From Pontibacter ramchanderi (GTDB lineage Bacteria > Bacteroidota > Bacteroidia > Cytophagales > Hymenobacteraceae): a stretch of 64,000 nt of DNA. Of this stretch, positions 9,468-19,002 are shown one piece after another; positions within the stretch are counted from its first letter, which is position 1, and each line of letters opens with the position of its first letter. The DNA lies in contig NZ_PJMU01000003.1 in the NCBI RefSeq assembly GCF_002846395.1, forward strand, positions 1-64,000. Direction: 5' to 3'. A model generated the notes under the pieces. It did no database searches and was not told where the DNA came from. It saw only the letters and a program-made list of their open reading frames with translations. The translations under genes were made by a program, and so were the position numbers.

Positions 9468-10322
9468 ATGTCAAAGGGGAAAGCTGTTTGGGATTGGGAA
9501 ATAAACAGCAAAACAAGCTTTTGGGGTCACGGAATACCTGAACTTTGGTCGTATAGGCATCTAATGGTAGGATTAGTAAGGCGTCACTTCCTGCTTAACT
9601 ACCAGCAGACTGTACTTGGACCATTATGGATACTTTTCCAGCCTATCTTGACTTTATTTACTTATGTATTAGTATTTAATAAAATTGTAGGTATCCAAAC
9701 TGGTTCAATACCACCCGTTGTCTTTTATGCTTCGGGTATTGTACTATGGAATTTCTTTAGCGAAAGCTTCACTGGTACTGCAAGCACCTTTAAGGATAAT
9801 GCGCAGCTTTTCGGTAAGGTATACTTCCCAAGAATTATCATGCCGATATCAGTAATCAATACCCATGCTCTGAGGCTATTGATTCAGCTTCTGCTATTAT
9901 TTATGGTAGTTGGTTACTACAGCATATTTTCTAGTTTCTCAATACATTTTAATATATGGATTCTGGCTTTTCCTTTCACCATCATTCTGATAGGTATATT
10001 CGGATTAGCCTTAGGTTTGCTATTCTCGGTGATTACTGCAAAGTACCGCGATATTACCAACCTGGTAACACTAGGAGTACGCCTTTTTATGTTTATCACA
10101 CCGGTAATTTATCCTTTATCGACTGTTCCAGAAAATCTGCGTTGGCTCGTTCAACTCAACCCACTGACACCCTTGTTTGAGTTGTTCCGCTTATCCTTAC
10201 TAGGTGAGGGCTATATTACTTCTTATCAACTACTGTACAGCGTTGTAATTACTTTGCTTGTACTTGTTGGAGCAACACTTCTATTCAACAAACAGGGTGA
10301 CAAATTAATAGATGTAGTTTAA
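9468..10322 (+). CDS. wzm: ABC-2 type polysaccharide export permease (Wzm-like)
   Basis: A 284-residue inner-membrane protein of the ABC-2 permease family that exports O-antigen, capsule or teichoic-type polymers. The soluble amphipathic N-terminus (residues 1-40, with RRHFLLNYQQTVLGPLW) precedes about six membrane segments. The family block LNPLTPLFELFR sits near residue 228 and the C-terminus ends KQGDKLIDVV. It lies 21 bp upstream of its ATPase partner, the usual wzm-wzt order. An A+T-rich 5' region separates it from the T9SS genes. The ATG at 9468 gives the typical family length. Substrate specificity cannot be read from the permease; the downstream enzymes suggest a ManNAc-containing glycan. 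Confidence 0.92.
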   Translation: MSKGKAVWDWEINSKTSFWGHGIPELWSYRHLMVGLVRRHFLLNYQQTVLGPLWILFQPILTLFTYVLVFNKIVGIQTGSIPPVVFYASGIVLWNFFSESFTGTASTFKDNAQLFGKVYFPRIIMPISVINTHALRLLIQLLLLFMVVGYYSIFSSFSIHFNIWILAFPFTIILIGIFGLALGLLFSVITAKYRDITNLVTLGVRLFMFITPVIYPLSTVPENLRWLVQLNPLTPLFELFRLSLLGEGYITSYQLLYSVVITLLVLVGATLLFNKQGDKLIDVV

Positions 10323-10343
10323 CAAGAATTTATATATCTAGGT

Positions 10344-11618
10344 ATGCCTGAAGTAGTAATAGAGGTAGATAGACTTTACAAGAAGTACAATCTAGGAACA
10401 ATTGGCACTGGTTCTTTCCGACAAGACCTGCAACGTTGGTGGACCACTGCTATCGTGAAGAAACAGGATCCATTCTTTCAAACAGATAATAGCCCAGAAG
10501 CCAGAAAGAAGTCCATTCTAGCATTACAAGACATTAGTTTTGAGGTAAAACATGGCGAAGCGATTGGTATAATAGGCAGTAACGGATCTGGTAAATCAAC
10601 CTTACTTAAGATCATCTCAAGAATTGTTCGTCCGACACATGGAACTGTAAGAGGCCGAGGCAAAGTTAGTAGCTTGCTAGAAGTGGGCACAGGTTTTCAC
10701 CCTGAGTTGACAGGAAGAGAGAACATTTATATTAGTGGCTATATATTAGGTATGAGTAAGGCTGAAATCAAAACTAAGTTTGATGAGATAGTAGCCTTTT
10801 CTGGAGTAAATGATTTCATAGACACACCTGTTAAAAGGTACTCGTCAGGTATGTATGTGCGTTTGGCTTTTGCCGTAGCTGCTCACCTCGAACCAGATAT
10901 ACTTATTGTGGATGAGGTTCTGGCTGTAGGTGATGCTGATTTCCAAAAAAAGTGCTTGGGCAAAATGCGGGAGGTTTCTCAATCCAATGGCAGGACTATT
11001 TTATTCGTGAGCCATAGCATGCAGGCCATAAAAAATCTGTGTGATAAAGCCATGTGGTTAAACAAAGGGAAGATGCAGGCTTTTGGAGAAGTAGCAGGAG
11101 TTGTAAACAAGTACCTGACAACTGTACAGCAAGCCAAATTAAAACAGAGTTGGGATGTACCACAAACTGCACCTGGAAATGAGTGGGTCCGTATGCGATC
11201 TGTTGAGCTAATTCCACATCTCGAAAATCCTGATGAGCCGTTGGATATAAGAGTTCCTCTTACTGTCAAGTTTAGTTTCTGGAACATGCATGACAACATG
11301 TACCTAAGTGCAGGACTACATTTATTTACTCCTGCCGGTGAATGTATCTTCGATGTACCCTCACCCTCCAGAATTTGTGACAAGGGAATAGTTGAAGGAG
11401 AATGTTACATCCCAGGTAACTTACTGAATGATGGGCCATATTATTTTTCTATGGTTATAGTAAAAGACACATCAGTACCCTTATTTAACTTCGAGGAATG
11501 CTTAACATTTGAACTTGACGATTATCGCGAAAATATACAGTGGTATGGGAAGTGGTGGGGAGCAGTTAGGCCAAAGCTGCCTTTTCACCTAACGCAAACT
11601 GAGTCTGTACTCCTTTAG
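10344..11618 (+). CDS. wzt: ABC transporter ATP-binding protein with Wzt-type C-terminal domain
   Basis: A 424-residue ATPase that energises the permease encoded just upstream. Walker A GSNGSGKST is at residues 78-86, the signature YSSGM at 166-170, Walker B LIVDE at 187-191 and the switch SH at 223-224. Residues 1-60 carry the N-terminal extension typical of polysaccharide exporters (VDRLYKKYNLG). Residues from about 265 to the end form an additional beta-rich domain like that of Wzt, which in studied systems binds the modified end of the glycan and sets export specificity. Such a domain implies that the polymer is finished in the cytoplasm and chain-terminated before export; the methyltransferase domain in the next gene could supply that cap (inference). 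Confidence 0.93.
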   Translation: MPEVVIEVDRLYKKYNLGTIGTGSFRQDLQRWWTTAIVKKQDPFFQTDNSPEARKKSILALQDISFEVKHGEAIGIIGSNGSGKSTLLKIISRIVRPTHGTVRGRGKVSSLLEVGTGFHPELTGRENIYISGYILGMSKAEIKTKFDEIVAFSGVNDFIDTPVKRYSSGMYVRLAFAVAAHLEPDILIVDEVLAVGDADFQKKCLGKMREVSQSNGRTILFVSHSMQAIKNLCDKAMWLNKGKMQAFGEVAGVVNKYLTTVQQAKLKQSWDVPQTAPGNEWVRMRSVELIPHLENPDEPLDIRVPLTVKFSFWNMHDNMYLSAGLHLFTPAGECIFDVPSPSRICDKGIVEGECYIPGNLLNDGPYYFSMVIVKDTSVPLFNFEECLTFELDDYRENIQWYGKWWGAVRPKLPFHLTQTESVLL

Positions 11619-11672
11619 TATTAACCTGCTCTATTACCACCCTAGCTATTACCACCCTAACCCGAATGGCAT

Positions 11673-13307
11673 ATGCTTACCTATCAAGATACTTCGCCTC
11701 CTCCCCTAGTGTCAGTAGTGATCCCATGTTATAATCATGGAAACTATGTTCGTAAAGCCATTGAGAGTGTTATAAAACAGACATATAGCAGGACCGAAAT
11801 AATTGTAGTAGATGATGGTTCCACTGACGATACAAAAGACACTGTAGAGCGATACGCTGGGGTACGTTACATCTATCAAGAAAACCAAGGCTTATCCGCA
11901 GCTCGCAATACCGGAGCCAAGTATAGTACTGGTAACTATATCATGTTCCTTGATTCAGATGATTGGCTATACCCTAAAGGCATCGAAACAAACGTAAATT
12001 ATTTGATACAGCATAGTGAAGTTGCTTTTGTATCAGGCATTTACGATGCTTTCTATGTAGACGAAAATACCATAAGTGAGGGCAAGCATATTGTAGATTC
12101 AGATCATTACTACTGCATGTTGCAAGGCAACTATATTGGCATGATTGCAACTGTGCTATTCCAGCAGTGGGTTTTCAAAGAGTTTTCCTACGATACATCG
12201 CTTCGCAATTGTGAGGACTATGACTTGTACCTTAAAATAACCAGAAAATATCAGGTATATCACCACCAGAATAAAATAGCTGCCTACAGATTACACGCTA
12301 AAAATATGTCTTCTAATATCCCATTAATGTTAGCGGGAGCGCTTCACGTACTTAAGCGACAGGAGAATCAACTAAAAACAATGTCTGAAAGGGAGGCTTA
12401 TCTATCAGGCATAAAGGCATGGAAAGAGCACTATTGCAAGAAGCTATACCTTGAGTTAATTCGCAGTAGAAGAACAGCATCTCATTCAGAGCTCCGCTTA
12501 TTATTCGAACATCACCCGAGGTTCCTTTCCAAATATATTTTAAATCAAGGCAAAGCCACTATGAAAGCAATGATCAAAAGGTTTATACCCGCTACCACGA
12601 GTAAGAGGTTACTCAACCGAATGGGGTTGTATAAGAAATTCACTCCTAGAGTAGGCCAAGTCGATTTTGGAGACTTTAACCGTGTGTTGCCTTTCAGTAA
12701 TATGTTTGGATATGATAGAGGTGGCCCAATTGACCGTTACTACATTGAGAAGTTTTTAAATGAGGAAAAGGACTCTATCAAAGGGCGCATGCTTGAAATA
12801 GGAGATAATGCTTATACCCTAAGATTTGGAGGCAGCAAAATAGTTCAAAGTGACGTTTTACATGTAAACGGAAGCAATGAAATCGCCACCATTATTGGGG
12901 ACATTAGCCATGCTCCACATATACAAGACAATACCTTTGATGGAATCATTCTGACACAAACGTTACACCTGATATATGATTTTAAAGGAGCTCTCAATAC
13001 TTGCCATCGAATTTTGAAGCCAGGGGGAACTCTCTTACTTACTGTGCCAGGCATCACGCCCATAGATCAAGGTGAGTGGAATTCTATTTGGTATTGGTCG
13101 TTCACTGATAAGTCCATGAAGAAACTAATGCAGGAATCGTTTCCAAATTGTCCTTTCGAGGTGAAAACCTTTGGCAATGTATTGGCTGCCTCAACATTTC
13201 TGCATGGGATGGGCAGAACCGAGATCCCTCAGGAAAAACTGGACTTCCATGATCCACAGTACCAAGTCATAATTTGTGTGAAAGTTCAAAAGTCAACTGC
13301 ACCATGA
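11673..13307 (+). CDS. glycosyltransferase family 2 fused to a class I methyltransferase
   Basis: A 544-residue cytoplasmic protein with two enzymatic parts. Residues about 12-240 form a GT2 (GT-A fold) domain with VSVVIPCYNHG, the nucleotide-binding VVDDGSTDD and the metal-binding DSD at 94-96. After a basic linker, residues about 370-475 are a SAM-dependent methyltransferase-like domain: LEIGD (motif I, with a degenerate glycine pattern), FDGIILTQTLHLI (motif II region) and LKPGGTLLLTVPG (motif III). The product is probably a methylated or methyl-capped sugar residue in the exported glycan. The start ATG at 11673 follows a short leader containing CTATTACCACCCTA repeated with slight change (11632-11660). 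The next gene starts inside its stop codon (ATGA), so translation is coupled. Confidence 0.85.
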   Translation: MLTYQDTSPPPLVSVVIPCYNHGNYVRKAIESVIKQTYSRTEIIVVDDGSTDDTKDTVERYAGVRYIYQENQGLSAARNTGAKYSTGNYIMFLDSDDWLYPKGIETNVNYLIQHSEVAFVSGIYDAFYVDENTISEGKHIVDSDHYYCMLQGNYIGMIATVLFQQWVFKEFSYDTSLRNCEDYDLYLKITRKYQVYHHQNKIAAYRLHAKNMSSNIPLMLAGALHVLKRQENQLKTMSEREAYLSGIKAWKEHYCKKLYLELIRSRRTASHSELRLLFEHHPRFLSKYILNQGKATMKAMIKRFIPATTSKRLLNRMGLYKKFTPRVGQVDFGDFNRVLPFSNMFGYDRGGPIDRYYIEKFLNEEKDSIKGRMLEIGDNAYTLRFGGSKIVQSDVLHVNGSNEIATIIGDISHAPHIQDNTFDGIILTQTLHLIYDFKGALNTCHRILKPGGTLLLTVPGITPIDQGEWNSIWYWSFTDKSMKKLMQESFPNCPFEVKTFGNVLAASTFLHGMGRTEIPQEKLDFHDPQYQVIICVKVQKSTAP

Positions 13308-14320
13308 AATCGCAGCTACGTCATATTTACCATAAGTACATTAAGCCAAAGGCCATCGTGCTTATGTATCATCGCGTGGCAAACCTGGAGTCAGATATTT
13401 GGGATATCACCGTCAGCCCTTCAAACTTCGAACAACATCTTCAAGTAATAAAAGAACTGAAAAGTGTAGTGCCTCTTAATGTTCTGGCTCTTGATGTGAA
13501 AAAGAAAAACATCCGGAAAAATAGTGTAGCAATAAGCTTTGATGATGGTTATGCTGATAATTTTACAGAGGCCTGCCCCCTCTTAGAGAAATATGGTATT
13601 CCTGCTACTTTCTTTATTAGCTCTATAAATATTGACACATCTAATCTTTTTTGGTGGGATGAATTGGAGCAAATAATCCTCTACAAAGATTCTTTACCTC
13701 AGAGGATATCGATTGTTTTAGGTGAACAGCTGGTAGTGTACAACCTTCAGGAAGAGGCTATCCTGACAGAAAATAAAAAAAGTGAGAATAAGCGGTGGAA
13801 AGCATACTTGCAGTTGCCGCCATCAAGACGATGTGAGCTCTACTTAATATTGTGGCGACTTCTGAAACCACTGCCCCATAACATGCAAAAACAGAGCCTT
13901 CAAAAAATAAAGCACTGGGCAGGACTGCAGGAGGAATCCCTTATAGCATATCAGAGTATGACAGGCGATCAATTACAAGCCCTCTCGCGAAACAAGTTAT
14001 TTGATGTAGGGGCACACACCACCTCGCACCTCTCATTGCCCTTACATACCCGTAAACTACAAGAGTCTGAAATAATTGAGAATAAGAATTTCCTTCAGGC
14101 CTCAATAGGAAAAAACGTAAAGCTATTATCTTATCCTTACGGGGATTATAATGATATGACAGTGGCAGCCACTGCGAGTGCAGCCTTTGACGCAGCCTTT
14201 ACAACGGCTGAACAGGTTGTTACAAACCACTCCAATCAATTTCTTATTCCTAGATTTCAGGTAAAAAATTGGGATGGAAAGGAGTTTCAGCAGCAACTAA
14301 ATAAATGGTTATTAAAATAA
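13304..14320 (+). CDS. polysaccharide deacetylase family protein (carbohydrate esterase 4)
   Basis: A 338-residue NodB-homology protein that would remove N- or O-acetyl groups from a sugar chain. The family's motif 1 is present as SFDDGYADN with both metal/catalytic aspartates, the histidine motif as HTTSH and a later motif as LSYPYGDYND. The early block IVLMYHRVA is also typical. I use the ATG at 13304, which overlaps the upstream stop as ATGA, rather than an in-frame TTG 30 bp earlier. No signal peptide is apparent, so a cytoplasmic or membrane-face role during glycan assembly is more likely than an extracellular one. Length matches other polysaccharide-cluster deacetylases. Confidence 0.9.
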   Translation: MKSQLRHIYHKYIKPKAIVLMYHRVANLESDIWDITVSPSNFEQHLQVIKELKSVVPLNVLALDVKKKNIRKNSVAISFDDGYADNFTEACPLLEKYGIPATFFISSINIDTSNLFWWDELEQIILYKDSLPQRISIVLGEQLVVYNLQEEAILTENKKSENKRWKAYLQLPPSRRCELYLILWRLLKPLPHNMQKQSLQKIKHWAGLQEESLIAYQSMTGDQLQALSRNKLFDVGAHTTSHLSLPLHTRKLQESEIIENKNFLQASIGKNVKLLSYPYGDYNDMTVAATASAAFDAAFTTAEQVVTNHSNQFLIPRFQVKNWDGKEFQQQLNKWLLK

Positions 14321-14331
14321 ACCCTTAAAGT

Positions 14332-15255
14332 ATGGCAACTACTTTGAAGCCTAAAGTCTCCATCATTACCTGTTTTTTTAATACAGAACAGTTTATAGTA
14401 GAAGCCATAGAAAGCGTCTTGAGCCAGACATTTACTGATTGGGAGCTATTACTTATAGATGACGGCTCTACTGATGCTAGCACTCAAATAGCTAAAGGGT
14501 ATGCTTCAAAATATCCTGGTCACATACGCTACTATGAACATGCTGCACATATAAATAAAGGGCTTAGCGCCAGCCGAAACAAAGGCTTGAGCGAGGCTTC
14601 TGGTGACTTAATTGCATTTCTGGATGCCGATGATGTGTGGCTGCCGGATTATTTGCTAAACCAGGTTAATCTGATGGAGCAGCTTTCTGTAACTATGGTA
14701 TGTGAAGCTACTGAATACTGGTATAGCTGGAGTGATGCATCCAAAGAAGATAAACATACACCTGTAGGGGTAAATGCCAGCACTGTCTACAACCCGCCGC
14801 AGCTCATGCTAAGTTTATATCCTTTAAATACAGGTGCTGCCCCCTGTATGTGTAGCATACTTATTAGAAAGGATGCTTTGTTAAAACATGGTGGCTTTGA
14901 CGAATCTTTCACTGGAATGTATGAAGACCAAATATTTCTGAGTAAGATTTATATGAATGAGCCAATTTATGTATCGCATTTATGTAATAACCGATACCGT
15001 CAACGCCCAGGCTCTCTAGTTAATTCTTCTACTAAAGCAGATTATCATCAAGTAAGAGCACGTTTTCTGTACTGGTTTCAGATGTACTTTTCTAAAAAGT
15101 CTCTGGAAAACCCTTACATATCAAAGTCACTTAAAAAGGCTCTTTGGCCGTACCAATACCCTATGCTCAACAAATTAATGAACATGAAATATAAAAGCTT
15201 AGGAAAGAGATTGAAGAGAATCTTATTTGGAAGGCTTAGGCTTGCAATATTATAA
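14332..15255 (+). CDS. glycosyltransferase family 2
   Basis: A 307-residue GT-A fold transferase. The N-terminal nucleotide-sugar binding block is VSIITCFFNTE (residues 9-19), followed by LLIDDGSTDAS. The metal-binding DxD is DAD within FLDADDVWLPDY (about residues 101-112). The acceptor-side acidic residue is likely in GMYEDQIF near residue 200. It starts 11 bp after the deacetylase stop. Donor and acceptor sugars cannot be deduced. Confidence 0.9.
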   Translation: MATTLKPKVSIITCFFNTEQFIVEAIESVLSQTFTDWELLLIDDGSTDASTQIAKGYASKYPGHIRYYEHAAHINKGLSASRNKGLSEASGDLIAFLDADDVWLPDYLLNQVNLMEQLSVTMVCEATEYWYSWSDASKEDKHTPVGVNASTVYNPPQLMLSLYPLNTGAAPCMCSILIRKDALLKHGGFDESFTGMYEDQIFLSKIYMNEPIYVSHLCNNRYRQRPGSLVNSSTKADYHQVRARFLYWFQMYFSKKSLENPYISKSLKKALWPYQYPMLNKLMNMKYKSLGKRLKRILFGRLRLAIL

Positions 15256-15273
15256 CATAGGAGGGCTCATACG

Positions 15274-16266
15274 ATGCCACTAGTTACTGTTTTAATGCCA
15301 GTTTATAATTCAGAAAAATACTTAGCTACAGCTATAAATAGTATTCTGAACCAGACACTCCACGATTTTGAGTTTCTAATTATTGATGATGGCTCCACTG
15401 ACAAAAGTATAGAGATTGTCAAGCAATATGATGATTCACGCATCCGGTTTTATGAGAATACAGATAATCTTGGAATAACAAACACATTAAACAGAGGAAT
15501 TGAGCTTGCATCTACTCAGTACATTGCAAGAATGGATGCAGATGACATCAGCTACCCTGAGCGCTTGAAACTTCAGTTTGAGTATTTAAAAGAGAACCCA
15601 GCATGTGCTTTAGTATCTTCTCATGTCGAAGTCATATCAGAGAATAGCTTGTTGGTTCATGAAGAAAGATACAACGCTAAATATTTTTACTATAATCTCA
15701 TCTTCTTCAGCGGTATCTGCCACCCTTCTGTTATGTATCGAAAACACGCTGTACAAAATGTGAAGGGATATACTGCTGCTTATGCTGAGGACTTTGAACT
15801 ATTCTGGCAACTGTCACGAAAGTATGAGATGCATAACATAAATCAAGTATTGTTAAAATACCGTCTCTCTGAACAAAGCTTGCACCAGAAAACCAAGAAA
15901 TTAGAGTATGAGCAAGCTCACCTTGAGCAGATGATGCGGAACATTAGATACTATACAAGTAATGATTACACCATCCCCACAAGCTATCTGGAGTGCTACA
16001 GAAACAATTATACACCGCTTTTAAATGACTTCACATTAAGTAACCTTATATCATGCATCGAAGAGTTAGACTTTATAACAAGATGCGTGATCAAAAAGGA
16101 ATCATCAAAACATAGCATCCTGGACATTCAAAATGCAGCCTCATGTAAAAGGAAACAGATTATAGCTTTCTTTTCGCAGCACCTTACTTTATCAGAAAGA
16201 ACCAAATTACTTTTTCATACTAAGTCACCTAAACAAGTTTTGAAACATGTTCTACTAGGTAATTAA
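15274..16266 (+). CDS. glycosyltransferase family 2
   Basis: A 330-residue GT2 enzyme with VTVLMPVYNSEKYL at the N-terminus, IIDDGSTDKS, the metal-binding DAD in ARMDADDISYPERL (about residue 87) and a probable catalytic acidic residue in YAEDFELFW (near residue 173). It follows the previous GT2 by 18 bp, with GGAGG ahead of the ATG, so the two are co-transcribed. The C-terminal third (about 220-330) is not conserved in an obvious way. It probably adds one residue of the repeat unit. Confidence 0.9.
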   Translation: MPLVTVLMPVYNSEKYLATAINSILNQTLHDFEFLIIDDGSTDKSIEIVKQYDDSRIRFYENTDNLGITNTLNRGIELASTQYIARMDADDISYPERLKLQFEYLKENPACALVSSHVEVISENSLLVHEERYNAKYFYYNLIFFSGICHPSVMYRKHAVQNVKGYTAAYAEDFELFWQLSRKYEMHNINQVLLKYRLSEQSLHQKTKKLEYEQAHLEQMMRNIRYYTSNDYTIPTSYLECYRNNYTPLLNDFTLSNLISCIEELDFITRCVIKKESSKHSILDIQNAASCKRKQIIAFFSQHLTLSERTKLLFHTKSPKQVLKHVLLGN

Positions 16267-16429
16267 ATATCGTTGAGCGGACTGTATTGATCACAAAAGA
16301 AGTTTTTCTCACAAAACAATTCTAAGAATTTATCCATATTTTGTTTTAGATTATTTAAAAAGATCGCAAAATATTACAGTAATGCATCATATAAATCCGT
16401 ATAAGAGCAATTGTTAATCAACAAGTTTT

Positions 16430-17431
16430 ATGAACCGAGTACCTATATCGCCCCCTGCAATACCAGTACTATCTGCAGTTTATAAAAGGCCGCTATGGTC
16501 AGTTATGATACCGGTTTATAATTGTAATCAATTTTTAAAAGAAACGTTGGAAAGTGTTTTATGCCAGCTGCTGCCAGAAGGAGAAATGGAAATCGAAGTA
16601 GTGGATGATGCCAGCACTGATACTGACGTTGAGGTACTCGTGAAGCAAGTTGGCAAAGGGCGGATAAAATACTACAGGCAAAAGGAGAATGTAGGTAGTC
16701 TAAAAAATTTTGAGACATGCATTGTTCGCTCAAAAGGTGAATTGATTCATATTCTACATGGAGACGACTTGGTTAGACCAGGTTTCTATGATAAACTAGG
16801 TTCCCTTTTTAATAAGTACCCAGAGGCTGGAGCTGCGTTTTGCAGGTATAACTGCATTGATGAAAATGGTAAGAGCTTATATACAAAAAGCCCTGAAAGT
16901 AAACACGATGGCATATTAGAAAACTGGCTTTTTACTATTGCGGAACGCCAGCACATTCAGTATGCTGCTATTGCTGTAAAAAGAGAGGTTTATGAGAAGT
17001 TAGGATCTTTTTATGGTGTCAATTATGGCGAAGATTGGGAAATGTGGGTACGTATAGCTAAGCATTACCCTATGGCCTATACACCAGCTATTTTAGCTGA
17101 CTATAGAAAGCATGTTAATTCAATATCAAGTAATAAATATCTTACGGGTCAATATTTAAAAGATATTTCATTTGTAACAGAACTTATACAAAACCATTTA
17201 CCATCTGAAAGCAAAGAATCTATCTTAAAGAAATCAAGAAAATACTATGCATCCTATGGTATAAAAATGGCAGGCAATACCTGGACAGCACTAAAAGATA
17301 AGCAAGCAGTAGATGCACAAATTAAGCATGCACTGACCTTATACAAAGGTCCATGGACATATTGGCTGACAGCTAAATTATACTTCAAATTAGCCCTGTC
17401 TAAACTATGGCACTCGGTATCACAGTTGTAA
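16430..17431 (+). CDS. glycosyltransferase family 2
   Basis: A 333-residue GT2 enzyme. The N-terminus is extended by about 20 proline-rich residues before WSVMIPVYNCNQFL. The donor-binding aspartates are in VVDDASTDTD, and the DxD equivalent is HGDD in HILHGDDLVRPG, a variant seen in several GT2 subfamilies. The catalytic acidic residue is probably in NYGEDWEMW. A 163-bp AT-rich gap without recognisable terminator separates it from the previous GT2; its last 25 bp overlap the next gene. Confidence 0.88.
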   Translation: MNRVPISPPAIPVLSAVYKRPLWSVMIPVYNCNQFLKETLESVLCQLLPEGEMEIEVVDDASTDTDVEVLVKQVGKGRIKYYRQKENVGSLKNFETCIVRSKGELIHILHGDDLVRPGFYDKLGSLFNKYPEAGAAFCRYNCIDENGKSLYTKSPESKHDGILENWLFTIAERQHIQYAAIAVKREVYEKLGSFYGVNYGEDWEMWVRIAKHYPMAYTPAILADYRKHVNSISSNKYLTGQYLKDISFVTELIQNHLPSESKESILKKSRKYYASYGIKMAGNTWTALKDKQAVDAQIKHALTLYKGPWTYWLTAKLYFKLALSKLWHSVSQL

Positions 17432-18495
17432 TTTGCACATATAATGGCTCAAGGTTACTACCAGAGACTATTAGGCATATAGCGCAGCAAAATGTAAGCC
17501 CTGATATATCGTGGGAGGTGATTATTATTGATAATGCATCAACTGATAACACATGCAGTATTGCCTTAGCAGAGTGGCAAAAGTACTCCAACCCTGCTCC
17601 GTTTAGGGTTGTAAAGCAACCGAAGCAAGGCATCACTTTTGCGCGAAAAATGGGCGTTAATAAAGCTAGGTATGATTTCATTTTGTTTTGTGATGATGAT
17701 AATTGGTTAAGCCCAAACTATGTTGCTTTGTCTTATGAGATAATGCTCAACAACCCTACGATTGGTGTACTGGGCGGCCATGGCGAATTAGTATATGAGG
17801 TCCCTCCACCAAGCTGGGTATCTAAAATGAGCCTGTTTGGTAATGGAGCTCAGGCCGAAGCGTCTGGAAAAGTAACACGAAATTTAGTATATGGTGCCGG
17901 CTGCGTAGTCCGAAAATCAGCATACCTAGAAATCTATACATTTGGGTTTAAGCCAATGCTTGTAGGTAGGCAAGGTAAAAATCTTACCTCTGGTGAAGAT
18001 TATGAAATATGTTACTCAATTGCTTTAATCGGCTATGATATTTGGTACGACCAAAGGCTAACATTTAAGCACTTCATGCCTAAAAACAGGCAATCATGGG
18101 ATTACCATATCAAGTTTTTTAAAGATGGTGCAGGAAGCCATGAAGTGTTATTTCCATATCAATTCGTACTTAATTATGGGTGCAGAAATTTACTCCTATT
18201 CCACGTTAGGCTAATCAGGGTTATGCTTTCAAGCGTAAAACTATTCTTAAAGCTTAGTTTTGAAAAGACTCTGCTACATCCTCTGTCTGATGATGGCAAG
18301 ATTAATAAATTAAGGCTAATCGCTGTAAAAGCTAAAATTCAAAGTAGTGGCAGGTACTACGAATTGAAAAAAAATTTCTTGACTATTCTACACCTAAAAA
18401 AAGACTTTGAGCAAAATATTTCGATCAAGCAGGCTGATAATTTTTATAAAGAAGGTAGAGCTTACTCAAAGAAGATCAAAGTTTTACTGAACTAA
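17407..18495 (+). CDS. glycosyltransferase family 2
   Basis: A 362-residue GT2 enzyme that starts inside the end of the upstream GT2 (25-bp overlap, different frame). Motifs: ITVVICTYNGSRLL at the start, IIIDNASTDNT, and the metal site DDD in LFCDDDNWLSPNY (about residue 97). The acidic block SGEDYEICY lies near residue 198. The C-terminal 100 residues are basic and hydrophobic (for example LIRVMLSSVKLFLKLSF) and may associate with the membrane. Domain layout resembles GT2 enzymes of other Bacteroidota polysaccharide clusters. The long 3' gap suggests the end of a transcript. Confidence 0.88.
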   Translation: MALGITVVICTYNGSRLLPETIRHIAQQNVSPDISWEVIIIDNASTDNTCSIALAEWQKYSNPAPFRVVKQPKQGITFARKMGVNKARYDFILFCDDDNWLSPNYVALSYEIMLNNPTIGVLGGHGELVYEVPPPSWVSKMSLFGNGAQAEASGKVTRNLVYGAGCVVRKSAYLEIYTFGFKPMLVGRQGKNLTSGEDYEICYSIALIGYDIWYDQRLTFKHFMPKNRQSWDYHIKFFKDGAGSHEVLFPYQFVLNYGCRNLLLFHVRLIRVMLSSVKLFLKLSFEKTLLHPLSDDGKINKLRLIAVKAKIQSSGRYYELKKNFLTILHLKKDFEQNISIKQADNFYKEGRAYSKKIKVLLN

Positions 18496-19002
18496 ATTTT
18501 AAAGATAGAACTGGCTCTATTTTATCCCCTAGACGTATTCTTGAGCTCTAATAGATATTAGTCAACCATTTAGTATATGCATTATTCACAAAGCTCAGAA
18601 TAATTTAAAGCAATGTACCTTGCGTTAAAGCCCAATAGAAATTATTATCTCTATCCAGATAACCAGCTTCTTTATAGGCAGTTACAAAATATTCTTCCAA
18701 TTTTCCAGTACAATACTCCAATTATAGTTTATATCTAGTTATCAAAATTAGTACAATTCTAACATTTCTGTTGATACCCAAAGACAGAGATCTAGATAAT
18801 TATATTTGATGTTAGAATATAACCTTTATATATTATAGCACGTTATACTATATTAATTAAGTAATAACTATTTGTCATTTAATAATAAAATTTAATCCAA
18901 ATAAATCTTAAACTGGATAATCTTTTCTTGACAAAAATCAATTTTCTGTAACAGTGTTTATACTACCTTAAATTCACCCTAAGGAACAATACCTGATTTA
19001 AA
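18496..19002. other. AT-rich intergenic region inside the polysaccharide cluster
   Basis: About 500 bp with no reading frame that looks coding. Very AT-rich; no strong terminator hairpin and no confident promoter could be placed. It divides the GT2 block from the GT4/epimerase block and so may contain an internal promoter. Confidence 0.55.

Noticed and set aside
13274..13303. TTG start for the polysaccharide deacetylase 30 bp upstream
   Set aside because: The ATG at 13304 overlaps the upstream stop as ATGA, a common coupling arrangement, and the extra residues are not family-like.
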